This document shows, in pieces, positions 9,687 through 17,151 of a stretch of 49,993 nucleotides of DNA. Source of the DNA: Desulfobacteraceae bacterium (GTDB taxonomy: Bacteria; Desulfobacterota; Desulfobacteria; Desulfobacterales; Desulfobacteraceae). A program made the position numbers and the translations under genes. The notes below the pieces were generated by a model. It did not search any database. It was not told where the DNA came from and saw nothing but the letters and a program-made list of their open reading frames with translations. The DNA lies in assembly GCA_004796375.1 (NCBI GenBank), contig QZLA01000319.1, forward strand, positions 1 through 49,993, given 5' to 3'. Every line of letters begins with the position of its first letter. Position 1 is the stretch's first letter.

Positions 9687-10091
9687 TTATACCGCCTCCT
9701 TGAAAAATAATCGTGTCAACTCAAGCATGGTCGCGATAAACATGCTTGCAACAATCACCGAAAGACCTGCCACAAGACCCAACGGATGGACAATATGATT
9801 GGTGATCAGCAGGTATATCACCCCGCCGCTCACGGTAAACCGGATGTAGTATTTCATCAATGTGATCCCCATCAGGGAACGACCCTTCATTGTCACCACA
9901 TCCGGCTGAAAAGACCTGAAAAGTGTTTTTTTCAACAAATGAAAATTCAGCGCGACAATCACCCCGCCGAACAGGATTCCCAATGTGTAGTCCAGGGGCA
10001 AACTGATCATGCTTGCCAGCAGGAGACCCAGAATAAGGATCACCCAGTTGGACCTGGTCACAAACCGTACAATCCGGTGGGATACTTCCAT
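9687..10091 (-). CDS. atpI: ATP synthase subunit I (AtpI-like assembly protein)
   Basis: A small membrane protein of 134 residues with about four hydrophobic segments (for example WVILILGLLLASMISLPL and GLSVIVASMFIATMLEL). It matches the ATP synthase I family that helps assemble the c ring. The ATG at 10091 was chosen because the longer frame begins at TTG 10157 and overlaps atpZ by 56 bases, while the ATG leaves a 10-base spacer with a GGTG-type site. It sits between atpZ and atpB, the conserved position. Confidence 0.8.
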   Translation of the reverse strand: MEVSHRIVRFVTRSNWVILILGLLLASMISLPLDYTLGILFGGVIVALNFHLLKKTLFRSFQPDVVTMKGRSLMGITLMKYYIRFTVSGGVIYLLITNHIVHPLGLVAGLSVIVASMFIATMLELTRLFFKEAV

Positions 10092-10101
10092 GTGTTGCGC
10101 C

Positions 10102-10320
10102 CTAAACACCTTTGCTTTTTTTACCGGCCCTGATGATATTACTGAATCCGGCTGCAATGCCGAACGCCAGACCGATAAACATCAGAACAGGTTTTGTTTC
10201 AAACTTCTTATCCAGCCATACGCCGATCCCCAGGCCGATGAAAATTGACAGCGCCACCGACATCCCGAGGCTGGCAAAATAACCCAGTTCTCTAATCGTG
10301 GTGCGTGTTTCCTTTTTCAT
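10102..10320 (-). CDS. atpZ: AtpZ/AtpI-type F0F1 ATP synthase accessory protein
   Basis: A 72-residue protein with two hydrophobic hairpin helices (about 10-33 and 41-62) around the basic segment WLDKKFETKP. This is the pattern of the AtpZ/AtpI family implicated in Mg2+/Ca2+ handling or assembly of ATP synthase. ATG 10320 is preferred over GTG 10329, because GAAGGG lies 8 bases before the ATG and overlaps the GTG. It is the first gene of the F0 cluster, 93 bases downstream of selD on the same strand. Confidence 0.82.
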   Translation of the reverse strand: MKKETRTTIRELGYFASLGMSVALSIFIGLGIGVWLDKKFETKPVLMFIGLAFGIAAGFSNIIRAGKKSKGV

Positions 10321-10413
10321 ACGTGTCACCCTTCAACCAAACAGATGGCTTCAAAGATCAATTAACCTCAAGAGCAAATAACATATGCTCCTGGTTTAGT
10401 CAATGTTCAAAAA

Positions 10414-11463
10414 TCAAAAAATATCCAAAAATCCACACCCGTGTTCCCCCTGGACCTGGCCGATGATTTGGCTTTTAATATCAAGGGATTTCAGTCTTGA
10501 CAGGCATGCCTGAGCCTCGTCGGGATCGACACAGAACACAAGCCCTCCCGAGGTCTGGGGGTCGAATAAAAGGTCCATGGTGCTGCGGGGTACGGATCCT
10601 GAGATCTGGATACCCTTCTCAAAGAAGTTGCGGTTTTTGTGTGCCCCCGCAGGAAGCATACCCATACGGGCATACATGTCTGCCTGGTCAAGCAGCGGGA
10701 TCTTGTTGGATTCCACTGAAAACTGCTTTTTTGAACCCGCAGCCATCTCAAACAGGTGGCCGGCAAGGCCAAACCCGGTGACATCCGTACATGCACTGAC
10801 CCGGAACTCACCCATAACCGCGGCAGCGTCTTTGTTCAGGCGGGCCATGCTTTCAATGGCTGCCCGTTCATCTTCATGGTTCGCTACGCCCGCCTTGATA
10901 GCAGTGGCGAGAATACCTGTCCCGATCGGTTTGGTAATGATGATCTTATCCCCGGTCATGGCGCTGCTGTTGGTTATTACCCGTTCCGGGTGAACAATAC
11001 CCGTGACAGACAACCCGTATTTAAATTCGGGATCATCCACACTGTGCCCCCCGGCCAGGGCTGCCCCTGACTCATTGATTTTCTCGAGACCACCCTTTAA
11101 TGTCTGGGTCAGGACCTCTTCGGGCAGATCCTTTGACGGAAAACAGACGATATTCATGGCCGTGACCGGTGTCCCACCCATGGCATAGACATCACTCAGG
11201 GCGTTGGCTGCTGCTATCCGGCCGAAATCATAGGGAGCGTCGGCAATCGGCGTCAAGAAGTCAAGGGTCTGAATCAGTGCCGTTTCCTTATTCAGAAGGA
11301 ACACCCCTGCATCATCCGGTGTCCCCAATCCCACGATCAGGCTGGGGTGATCCTTGATCTCAAGGCCTTTTACAATCCGATCCAGTGCCCCTGGATCAAT
11401 CTTCGCTGCTCACCCTGCAGCCTTTACGGTCCGGGTCAACTGCACATTGGCATGGTCTTCCAT
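10414..11463 (-). CDS. selD: Selenophosphate synthetase SelD, itself a selenoprotein (in-frame UGA)
   Basis: It makes selenophosphate from selenide and ATP for selenocysteine and selenouridine synthesis. The full gene starts at ATG 11463 and crosses an in-frame TGA at 11410-11412 (codon 18), in the context KAAG-U-AAKIDPG. This is exactly where SelD proteins carry the active-site Cys or Sec. With Sec the product is 349 residues, matching E. coli SelD (347). Downstream are GLGTPDDAGVF, the AAANALSDVYAMGG metal/ATP segment, GGHSVDDPE and TDVTGFGLAGHLFEMA. A conventional start downstream of the UGA would delete the catalytic residue. A stem-loop lies 12 bases after the UGA. The start is 12 bases from the pgeF stop. 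Confidence 0.95.
11379..11412 (-). promoter_or_regulatory. Selenocysteine UGA codon with candidate bacterial SECIS hairpin in selD
   Basis: On the minus strand the UGA (11412-11410) is followed after 12 nucleotides by GATCCAG-GGGCA-CTGGATC. This is a perfect 7-bp stem with a 5-nt loop (11397-11379). Bacterial SECIS elements are short hairpins placed just downstream of the UGA and bound by SelB, so position and size fit. The loop contains GGGC rather than the E. coli fdhF loop; SelB recognition is inferred, not shown. Confidence 0.72.
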
Positions 11464-11475
11464 TGATGATTCCTG

Positions 11476-12276
11476 TTACTGCTTTAATCCGATAATACAG
11501 GCAAACCTGCCGGTGAGGTTTTCCCTGCGGTATGAAAAAAACTCGTTGCTGTTGCACTTGGTACAAATGGCCATGTTTTCAATACATGAATGCTTTACCC
11601 CTTCGCCCACCAGCTGGTCCCGGCTCATCTGCCAGAAATCAAAGTAATGGCTGTCATCGACCCGATAGGACCAGAGCGACTCGGGGATTTCTGTTTTATA
11701 GTTAATGAATTCAGAACAGCATGGCCCAAGGGACGGCCCGATGCCAACGCGGATATCTCTGGGCTCGGTCCCGAATTCGCGGGTCATGGTCTGAACACAT
11801 TTTCCTAAAATATTCTTTATACTGGAACGCCACCCGGAATGAACGTTGGCTACCACCCCTCTTTCAGGGTCGAACATCATGACGGACTGGCAGTCTGCCA
11901 CCTGGATCACCAGATAAACACCCGGGATGTCCGTGATCACCCCATCTGCCGTGTAGATATCTTTTCCCGGTTCAAACCTTTGGGCCAGGTCATTGTCATC
12001 CTGCCTCAAAACCTTAATGTCGTCGGAATGCACCTGATTCAGATATACCGCCGGCTTCATCCCCAGCTCAAACGCAATCCGCTTTCGGTTTTCCCGGATG
12101 TTTTCCTCTGTGTCACCGGTCTTCAATCCCACGTTCAGAGAGTCGAACGGGAGAAGACTCATTCCTCCTGCTCTTGCAAAAACACCATGCCTGAGCGTGT
12201 CAAACGATTTCAGCCCGTTGAATTTATAGATCTTCAAACCGGACGCGATCCCGGGATTATCGGCTGATTCACGCAT
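11476..12276 (-). CDS. pgeF: Laccase-domain protein PgeF/YfiH (purine nucleoside phosphorylase / cell-wall editing hydrolase)
   Basis: A 266-residue member of the YfiH family (former multicopper polyphenol oxidase domain), reported to act as a purine nucleoside phosphorylase/adenosine deaminase and in peptidoglycan precursor editing. The three zinc ligands are visible: H83 in LNQVHSDD, C129 in VADCQS and H146 in NVHSGWR. The family segments HGVFARAGG and GIGPSLGPCCSEF are also present. ATG 12276 overlaps the 3' end of the upstream amidase gene by 8 bases; the longer frame to 12399 would lie entirely inside that gene and was rejected. Physiological substrate is not settled for the family. Confidence 0.85.
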   Translation of the reverse strand: MRESADNPGIASGLKIYKFNGLKSFDTLRHGVFARAGGMSLLPFDSLNVGLKTGDTEENIRENRKRIAFELGMKPAVYLNQVHSDDIKVLRQDDNDLAQRFEPGKDIYTADGVITDIPGVYLVIQVADCQSVMMFDPERGVVANVHSGWRSSIKNILGKCVQTMTREFGTEPRDIRVGIGPSLGPCCSEFINYKTEIPESLWSYRVDDSHYFDFWQMSRDQLVGEGVKHSCIENMAICTKCNSNEFFSYRRENLTGRFACIIGLKQ

Positions 12277-13084
12277 AGATATCAGGCCTTCTATCCCCCA
12301 GGAACGGCAGATTCTTCCGCACAGTATCAAGGGCATCAAGATCAATGCGGGCAATACCGGCCCCCGGGATTTCAAGCGGATCAGCCAACACCTTTCCATC
12401 GGGATCTGTGATCATCGAGTTCCCGGTGAAGATCAAGGATTTATCCTGGCCCGTACGGTTGGTACACACCATATAGCACTGATTCTCAACCGATCTGGCC
12501 CGGACAAGTATCCGCCAGTGTTCAATGCGGGGTTTGGGCCATTGCGCTCCCAGGAGGACAAGCTGAGCGCCCTTTACCATCAGCGCCCTGAAAAGCTCGG
12601 GGAATCTGAGATCATAACAGGTTGCCAGGCCGATTTTTCCCAGGCTGGTATCTGCCACGCATAAGGTTCGACCGGCCTTGTAAAACCGGTGTTCAAAGGT
12701 GGGTCTAAACAGATGAAGTTTTCGATAACTCCCCTTGATCCGGCCGTCCCGGTCTACAAAATAGGCTGTATTATATATTCCGCCATCTGCGGCTTCGGGT
12801 AAAGAGCCGCTAATGGCAATTCCCTTTTCCTGAGCCTTACGGCACAAGATATCCAAAACATCCCCGGAGGATTCTGCATGGGCTTCAAGATGCTCATTGT
12901 CAAACCCGCAGCTGAACATTTCGGGCAATACCGCCAGTGATACCCCCTTCTCCGATAGTTCGTCAAGGGTGTCCAACGCCTGATTCACATTGGCCTGGAT
13001 ATTTCCGTTGACTATATCGTACTGTATGACCGCGGTATGATATGCCCGCATTGGATCCGGTCCGGCATGTGACGCTTGTGTCAT
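12269..13084 (-). CDS. Carbon-nitrogen hydrolase (nitrilase superfamily, omega-amidase-like)
   Basis: A 271-residue nitrilase-fold amidohydrolase with the complete catalytic triad: E55 in AVLPEMFS, K122 in YRKLHLF and C156 in LATCYDLRFPE. The CYDLRFPELFR signature is that of the omega-amidase/Nit2-YafV branch, which hydrolyses alpha-ketoglutaramate or similar amides, so metabolite repair is a likely role. A second ATG at codon 12 (MRAYHTAV) is an alternative start. It overlaps pgeF by 8 bases and heads the run amidase-pgeF-selD-atpZIBE. Confidence 0.85.
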   Translation of the reverse strand: MTQASHAGPDPMRAYHTAVIQYDIVNGNIQANVNQALDTLDELSEKGVSLAVLPEMFSCGFDNEHLEAHAESSGDVLDILCRKAQEKGIAISGSLPEAADGGIYNTAYFVDRDGRIKGSYRKLHLFRPTFEHRFYKAGRTLCVADTSLGKIGLATCYDLRFPELFRALMVKGAQLVLLGAQWPKPRIEHWRILVRARSVENQCYMVCTNRTGQDKSLIFTGNSMITDPDGKVLADPLEIPGAGIARIDLDALDTVRKNLPFLGDRRPDIYA

Positions 13085-13417
13085 CTCCCATAACCCTGTT
13101 CAGTTAAAATTCAGCTAAGCATACTGGCTCATCATCTGGCCGTCAATAAAAATCCCCGCCGCCGGACACGGGTTACCGCTTTTCTCTGTTCAAAAGTTAT
13201 GCCGGTGATCGCCAAGGGGAGTGAATACAATTGGATCGCCTGGAATGACTTGACTTTTCGGTCGCTATACAATAGTTTAGTTAATTAAGAAAAGCAGGCG
13301 AAATAATTAATTTTGATGACAGATTTTCCGACACGACAGAACAATAACCACCTAAACCATTTCATTGCCTTTATCCTTATTATTAGAGATCAGGGCAGTT
13401 GAAGATAAGGAGGAGCC
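13085..13417. other. Intergenic region, divergent spacer between amidase and response-regulator genes
   Basis: There are 333 bases without a convincing gene. It must hold the promoters for the leftward amidase operon and the rightward response regulator. TTGACT (13250-13255) and TATACAAT (13266-13273) are seen, but their spacing is too short for a standard sigma-70 promoter. A 24-codon frame at 13200-13274 has no ribosome-binding site. An AAGGAGGAG site immediately precedes the gene at 13418. Confidence 0.6.
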
Positions 13418-13975
13418 ATGGAACAGCCCGCTGACTTTTTAAAGGGAAAGCATATTCTTGCGGTGGATGATGAAGCAGATGTTCTTGAAACGATCCAGGA
13501 GATACTTGAACAGGCAAAGATTGATACTGCATCTGATTATGACACGGCATCTGAAAAAATATATGAAACAAGATACGATCTGGCCATCCTGGATATCATG
13601 GGGGTCAACGGCATCAAACTCCTGGAAGAATGCGTAGAACGGGATATCCCTGCCGTGATGCTCACCGCCAACAGCATGAATCCTGAATCTTTGATCGAAT
13701 CCATAAAAAAAGGCGCCATCTCCTACCTCTCCAAGGAGCACTTAAGTGAACTGGATGAATTGATTGGTGACCTGCTCTGCGCCCATGACGAGTGCAAGCC
13801 CACCTGGAAACTTCTTTTTGACAAACTGGGGTCCCATTTCAACAAGCGGTTTGGAAGCAATTGGAAAGACAGTGACAAGGATTTCTGGAATTCATTTGAG
13901 GAAACCTACAGTGTCGGCCGCGGCATCCAGGAACGGCTGAAGCACGATAAGAATATTATTGACAAAGGGATATAA
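13418..13975 (+). CDS. Response regulator receiver protein with unclassified C-terminal tail
   Basis: A 185-residue protein whose first about 120 residues form a CheY-like receiver. The acidic pair is D17-D18 in VDDEAD, the phospho-acceptor D59 in LAILDIMG, T83 in MLTAN and K106 in YLSKEH. All conserved phosphorylation residues are present. The remaining about 65 residues (KPTWKLLFDKLGSHFNKRF onward) are helical and rich in K, W and F; they match no DNA-binding output domain I recognise. It is therefore likely a protein-interaction regulator. It stands alone, followed by a strong terminator; no kinase gene is adjacent. Confidence 0.87.
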   Translation: MEQPADFLKGKHILAVDDEADVLETIQEILEQAKIDTASDYDTASEKIYETRYDLAILDIMGVNGIKLLEECVERDIPAVMLTANSMNPESLIESIKKGAISYLSKEHLSELDELIGDLLCAHDECKPTWKLLFDKLGSHFNKRFGSNWKDSDKDFWNSFEETYSVGRGIQERLKHDKNIIDKGI

Positions 13976-14002
13976 CCCTGTCCAAACGACCCGCTCAATA
14001 AA

Positions 14003-14039
14003 AAAGGCCTGCCGAGCATTGATTGTTCAGCAGGCCTTT
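14003..14039. terminator. Bidirectional rho-independent terminator
   Basis: A 10-bp arm AAAGGCCTGC (14003-14012) pairs with GCAGGCCTTT (14030-14039). The inner GAGCA/TGTTC pairing gives a roughly 15-bp hairpin with one mismatch and a 5-base loop. A T-rich tract follows on the plus strand and an A-rich tract (giving T on the minus strand) precedes. It lies between the convergent response regulator and dctM genes and can serve both. Confidence 0.88.
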
Positions 14040-14103
14040 CCTGTTTTATTTTTTTGTCAGTCAGCCCCGGAGTGTTTAATCCCGTCTGTGCTGCAGCATG
14101 CAT

Positions 14104-15396
14104 CTATTCATACCCGAACAGCCTGGGCAGGAACAACACCACCTGTGGAAAATAGGTCAGGAAGAACAGGACCCCGATCTGAATCACCAGGAATGGTATG
14201 ACCGAACGGGACACAAAAATGATATCGCGCTTGGCCAGCGCCCCGGTGATGAACAAACTGACCCCCATAGGCGGTGTACAGTATCCGATCGCCAGGTTGA
14301 CTGTCATGATCAGGCCAAAATGCATCGGGTCCACGTTAAAGGGTCCCAATAGCGGCAGGAACACCGGCCCCAGAATTAATGTGGCAGAGATAATGTCCAT
14401 GAACATCCCGATGATCAGCAGGAGGATATTCATCACCAGCAGGAACACCATGGGTGAATGAATGCTGGCCACCACCACTTCAGCCACGCGGTTGGGGATA
14501 TTCTCAAAGGTGAGATACCTGCCGAAACAGGTGGCGGATGCAACAATCAGCAGCAGGGTTGCAGATGTCACCGCCGATGAGATGGTCACCTCTTTGACAT
14601 CCTTAAAATCCAAGGCCCGATAGATAAACAGTTCTACAAAAAACGCATAGACACTGGCCACCACCGCCGCTTCATTGGCTGTAAACATCCCCGAAAAGAT
14701 ACCGCCAAAGATGATAACGATCAGCATCACCGCCCAGAACCCTTCCTTAAAAATAAGATAGAGCTGTTTAAAATTGGGTGCCGGCAGCCGGTTGATATCC
14801 GCCCGATTCCGGTATTTCAACCAGGTGTAGATACACACACAGAGAATAATGATCACCCCAGGGATAAACCCGGTAATGAACAGACCCTCCAGGGATACAT
14901 TGGATATCATGGAGTAAAAAATCATCGATATGCTGGGCGGGATGATAATCCCAAGGTTCGGGGAGGTGGACATGAGCCCCAGGGTGTAATCCTCATCATA
15001 CCCGTTTTTAATCAAGGCCGGTATCATGAAACCGCCCAGGGCCACCACCGTGGCCACGGTTGAACCGGAGATGGCGCCAAACAGCCCGCACCCGATAACA
15101 CCGGCCATACCCAGTCCTCCGGGCAACCAGCTGACCAGAGCGTTGGCTAAATTGATCAGCTTTTCAACGGTTTTTCCTTTACTCATGATGTTCCCGCACA
15201 GGATAAAAAACAGCACGACCACCAGGGAAAACTTATCCAGGCTCCGAAACAGGGTTTGCGCCAGCAGGGCCAGGGGCATATCCAGGAAAAAGACGAATCC
15301 GACGGTCGCTGTAATGAACAGGCAAAGGAAGACAGGCACATAGGTTACCATACAACCCAGAAGGATGCATAGAATGATTAAGTCACTGATCTGCAT
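14104..15396 (-). CDS. dctM: TRAP transporter large permease (DctM family)
   Basis: A 430-residue membrane protein with about twelve hydrophobic segments and typical DctM motifs: GCGLFGAISGSTVATVVALG, the PPSISMIFYSMIS segment and the C-terminal NLAIGYCTPPMGVSLF. DctM forms the transport channel of Na+-driven tripartite uptake systems. It is 12 bases downstream of dctQ and ends at a terminator. The substrate is set by DctP and is unknown. Location beside the MIO/BKACE cluster suggests an amino acid or organic acid (inference). Confidence 0.93.
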   Translation of the reverse strand: MQISDLIILCILLGCMVTYVPVFLCLFITATVGFVFFLDMPLALLAQTLFRSLDKFSLVVVLFFILCGNIMSKGKTVEKLINLANALVSWLPGGLGMAGVIGCGLFGAISGSTVATVVALGGFMIPALIKNGYDEDYTLGLMSTSPNLGIIIPPSISMIFYSMISNVSLEGLFITGFIPGVIIILCVCIYTWLKYRNRADINRLPAPNFKQLYLIFKEGFWAVMLIVIIFGGIFSGMFTANEAAVVASVYAFFVELFIYRALDFKDVKEVTISSAVTSATLLLIVASATCFGRYLTFENIPNRVAEVVVASIHSPMVFLLVMNILLLIIGMFMDIISATLILGPVFLPLLGPFNVDPMHFGLIMTVNLAIGYCTPPMGVSLFITGALAKRDIIFVSRSVIPFLVIQIGVLFFLTYFPQVVLFLPRLFGYE

Positions 15397-15408
15397 GTAA
15401 AGGATCCC

Positions 15409-15894
15409 TTATTGTTTGTTTCGAAAGTCCTGGATGATGACCTGAACGGTACGGATAAACACCATCACGCCCATAACGGGCATGATGGCGTAAATGATGA
15501 CCAGGGGAATCTGCATGATGATGGTTTTCTGGTTGGTCAGGTATTGCAGGTGGGTCATTTTATACCCGTAATACACCATCATACCTGCCCAACCCAGCAT
15601 CAGAAGGTTGGTGACAAAGGTCAAGCCCGGCTTAAGCCGGGGAAAGATCTGCACAATGGCATCAATGCGGATCATGGCCCGCTGCTTGACGGCCACACTG
15701 GCACCGACAAACGTGGAGTAAATGATGACGATGCGGACCAGTTCTTCACTCCAGGCCAGGGTGTAGTTGAATCCATAGCGCAGCACCACATTGACGAACA
15801 GGGAGAGCAGCGCCGCGGTAACAATGATGAACAGCGTCCACTCCTCTATATGGGTCACAACCGTATCGACTTTCCTTAACGCTTTACCGAGCAT
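15409..15894 (-). CDS. dctQ: TRAP transporter small permease (DctQ family)
   Basis: A 161-residue protein with four hydrophobic helices (about 15-40, 50-70, 90-112 and 130-150). It carries the DctQ-type YGFNYTLAWSEELVRIVII segment and the VGASVAVKQRAMIRID loop. It pairs with DctM in the membrane. It lies between dctP (36 bases upstream) and dctM (12 bases downstream) in the usual P-Q-M order. Confidence 0.92.
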   Translation of the reverse strand: MLGKALRKVDTVVTHIEEWTLFIIVTAALLSLFVNVVLRYGFNYTLAWSEELVRIVIIYSTFVGASVAVKQRAMIRIDAIVQIFPRLKPGLTFVTNLLMLGWAGMMVYYGYKMTHLQYLTNQKTIIMQIPLVIIYAIMPVMGVMVFIRTVQVIIQDFRNKQ

Positions 15895-15930
15895 AAACCT
15901 TTGTCCTGTTAAAAATCACGTATTGAGGGA

Positions 15931-17007
15931 TTATTTCAAGAAGTCCTGTACCTCTTTGAGATAATTGGCCGGTTTGTATTTATCACCGGGGTAAATCTTA
16001 TTGATTTCACCCGCATATTTCTCATAGGTCCCCTTGCTCTGATCCTTGAGAATACCCATTTCAGCGTCAGACAGTTTGTAGAACTGGACCCCGCCGGCCT
16101 TGGATGCATCGATATTCTCCATCTCCCACTTGGCGGTTGCCTTCCGGTTTTCTGCACACACGTCATGGACCGTTGCGATAAAGGTTTCTCTCAGGTCAGA
16201 AGGCAGACTCATGAGCCAGCCTTTGTTAAAGATCCAGATGAACAGACCCTGGGCATAGTTGAGCTGGGTGAAATGCTTGGCCACCTCAAATTTCTTGGTC
16301 AGGTTGCATACCGCCGGGGTATGGTCCAGACCGGTGATGACGCCCTGCTTCAGAGAAACCTGGACATCGGGCCAGGGCATGGATACCGGGTTGAATCCCC
16401 AGTTCCGGTATGAGAGCTGATTCACGGCCGCTTCAGCAATTCTGAACTTGATTTTCTTGGCATCGGCAATGGTTTTCACAGGTTCGGTGGTCGCCCATCC
16501 GTAGTTGCCGTAGCCGGTGATATCCAGGCCGGTGATACCCTGATGATCCATGGCCATCAGAAAGTGGTTAAACAGTTTTTTATTGGAGATAAACTTATCC
16601 AATTTTTCAAAGGAATCCACCAGGAACGGCAGGTTCACAATGCCAAACCGGGGTCCGAGGTTGGTGGATGCCACGGAAGACACGCCCATACCCTGGACCG
16701 CTCCCATCTGAACCATGTTCAGTACCTCAACCTCACCGCCCAGAATGGAGTAGGGCTTGAAATCGATGTAGATCTTGCCGCCGGTCCGTTTCCACAGTTC
16801 ATCACGGATCTGGAATCCGGCAAACGTACCGACCAGTGCCGGTGTGGACACATTGGAAACGATGCATTTGTATTTGGCCCCCTTGGGGTCAAAGTCCGGT
16901 TTCCATTTTTCAAGAGACGGGGCTTTTTTGGCCACTGCAGGTGAAGAGAACATAAATGCGCCAACGAATAAAACAAGCATGAATACTAATGTTTTTCTAA
17001 ACTTCAT
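15931..17007 (-). CDS. dctP: TRAP transporter solute-binding protein (DctP family)
   Basis: A 358-residue periplasmic binding protein with a signal peptide of about 26 residues (MLVLFVGAFMFSSPAVA then KK). Family hallmarks are the GGEVEVLNMVQMGAVQ segment and IKFRIAEAAVNQ, where R189 is at the place of the conserved arginine that clamps a substrate carboxylate. Its ligand is therefore expected to carry a carboxylate. It is the first gene of the dctPQM operon and has its own good promoter (17047-17076). A more specific ligand cannot be read by eye. Confidence 0.92.
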   Translation of the reverse strand: MKFRKTLVFMLVLFVGAFMFSSPAVAKKAPSLEKWKPDFDPKGAKYKCIVSNVSTPALVGTFAGFQIRDELWKRTGGKIYIDFKPYSILGGEVEVLNMVQMGAVQGMGVSSVASTNLGPRFGIVNLPFLVDSFEKLDKFISNKKLFNHFLMAMDHQGITGLDITGYGNYGWATTEPVKTIADAKKIKFRIAEAAVNQLSYRNWGFNPVSMPWPDVQVSLKQGVITGLDHTPAVCNLTKKFEVAKHFTQLNYAQGLFIWIFNKGWLMSLPSDLRETFIATVHDVCAENRKATAKWEMENIDASKAGGVQFYKLSDAEMGILKDQSKGTYEKYAGEINKIYPGDKYKPANYLKEVQDFLK

Positions 17008-17046
17008 TCTTCGTTCCTTTCCCTTAATAAGTTTATAAAATCGGTG

Positions 17047-17076
17047 ATACTAACAGGCGTCAGTACCATGTGTCAA
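17047..17076 (-). promoter_or_regulatory. Sigma-70-type promoter for dctPQM
   Basis: On the minus strand TTGACA (17076-17071) is followed after 18 bases by TAGTAT (17052-17047), about 40 bases upstream of the dctP ATG. The -35 matches consensus fully and the -10 keeps the three key positions. Confidence 0.6.
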
Positions 17077-17151
17077 CTTTTTGGGTGTCACCTAGAGCGT
17101 TTCAGTTCAGCACAGCAAATGACCAGAACAGCAACAGAACACGTCGAAAAA

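Noticed and set aside
10414-11334. Short selD starting after the UGA
   Set aside because: It would lack the active-site residue and the conserved N-terminus; the frame upstream of the UGA is clearly SelD and has a proper start.
12277-12399. N-terminal extension of the PgeF/YfiH gene
   Set aside because: It lies inside the upstream amidase gene, is hydrophobic by chance and has no family match; ATG 12276 fits the family start.
13250-13273. TTGACT ... TATACAAT as a promoter for the response regulator
   Set aside because: The spacing is only 10-12 bases, too short for a sigma-70 promoter; other pairings were weaker.
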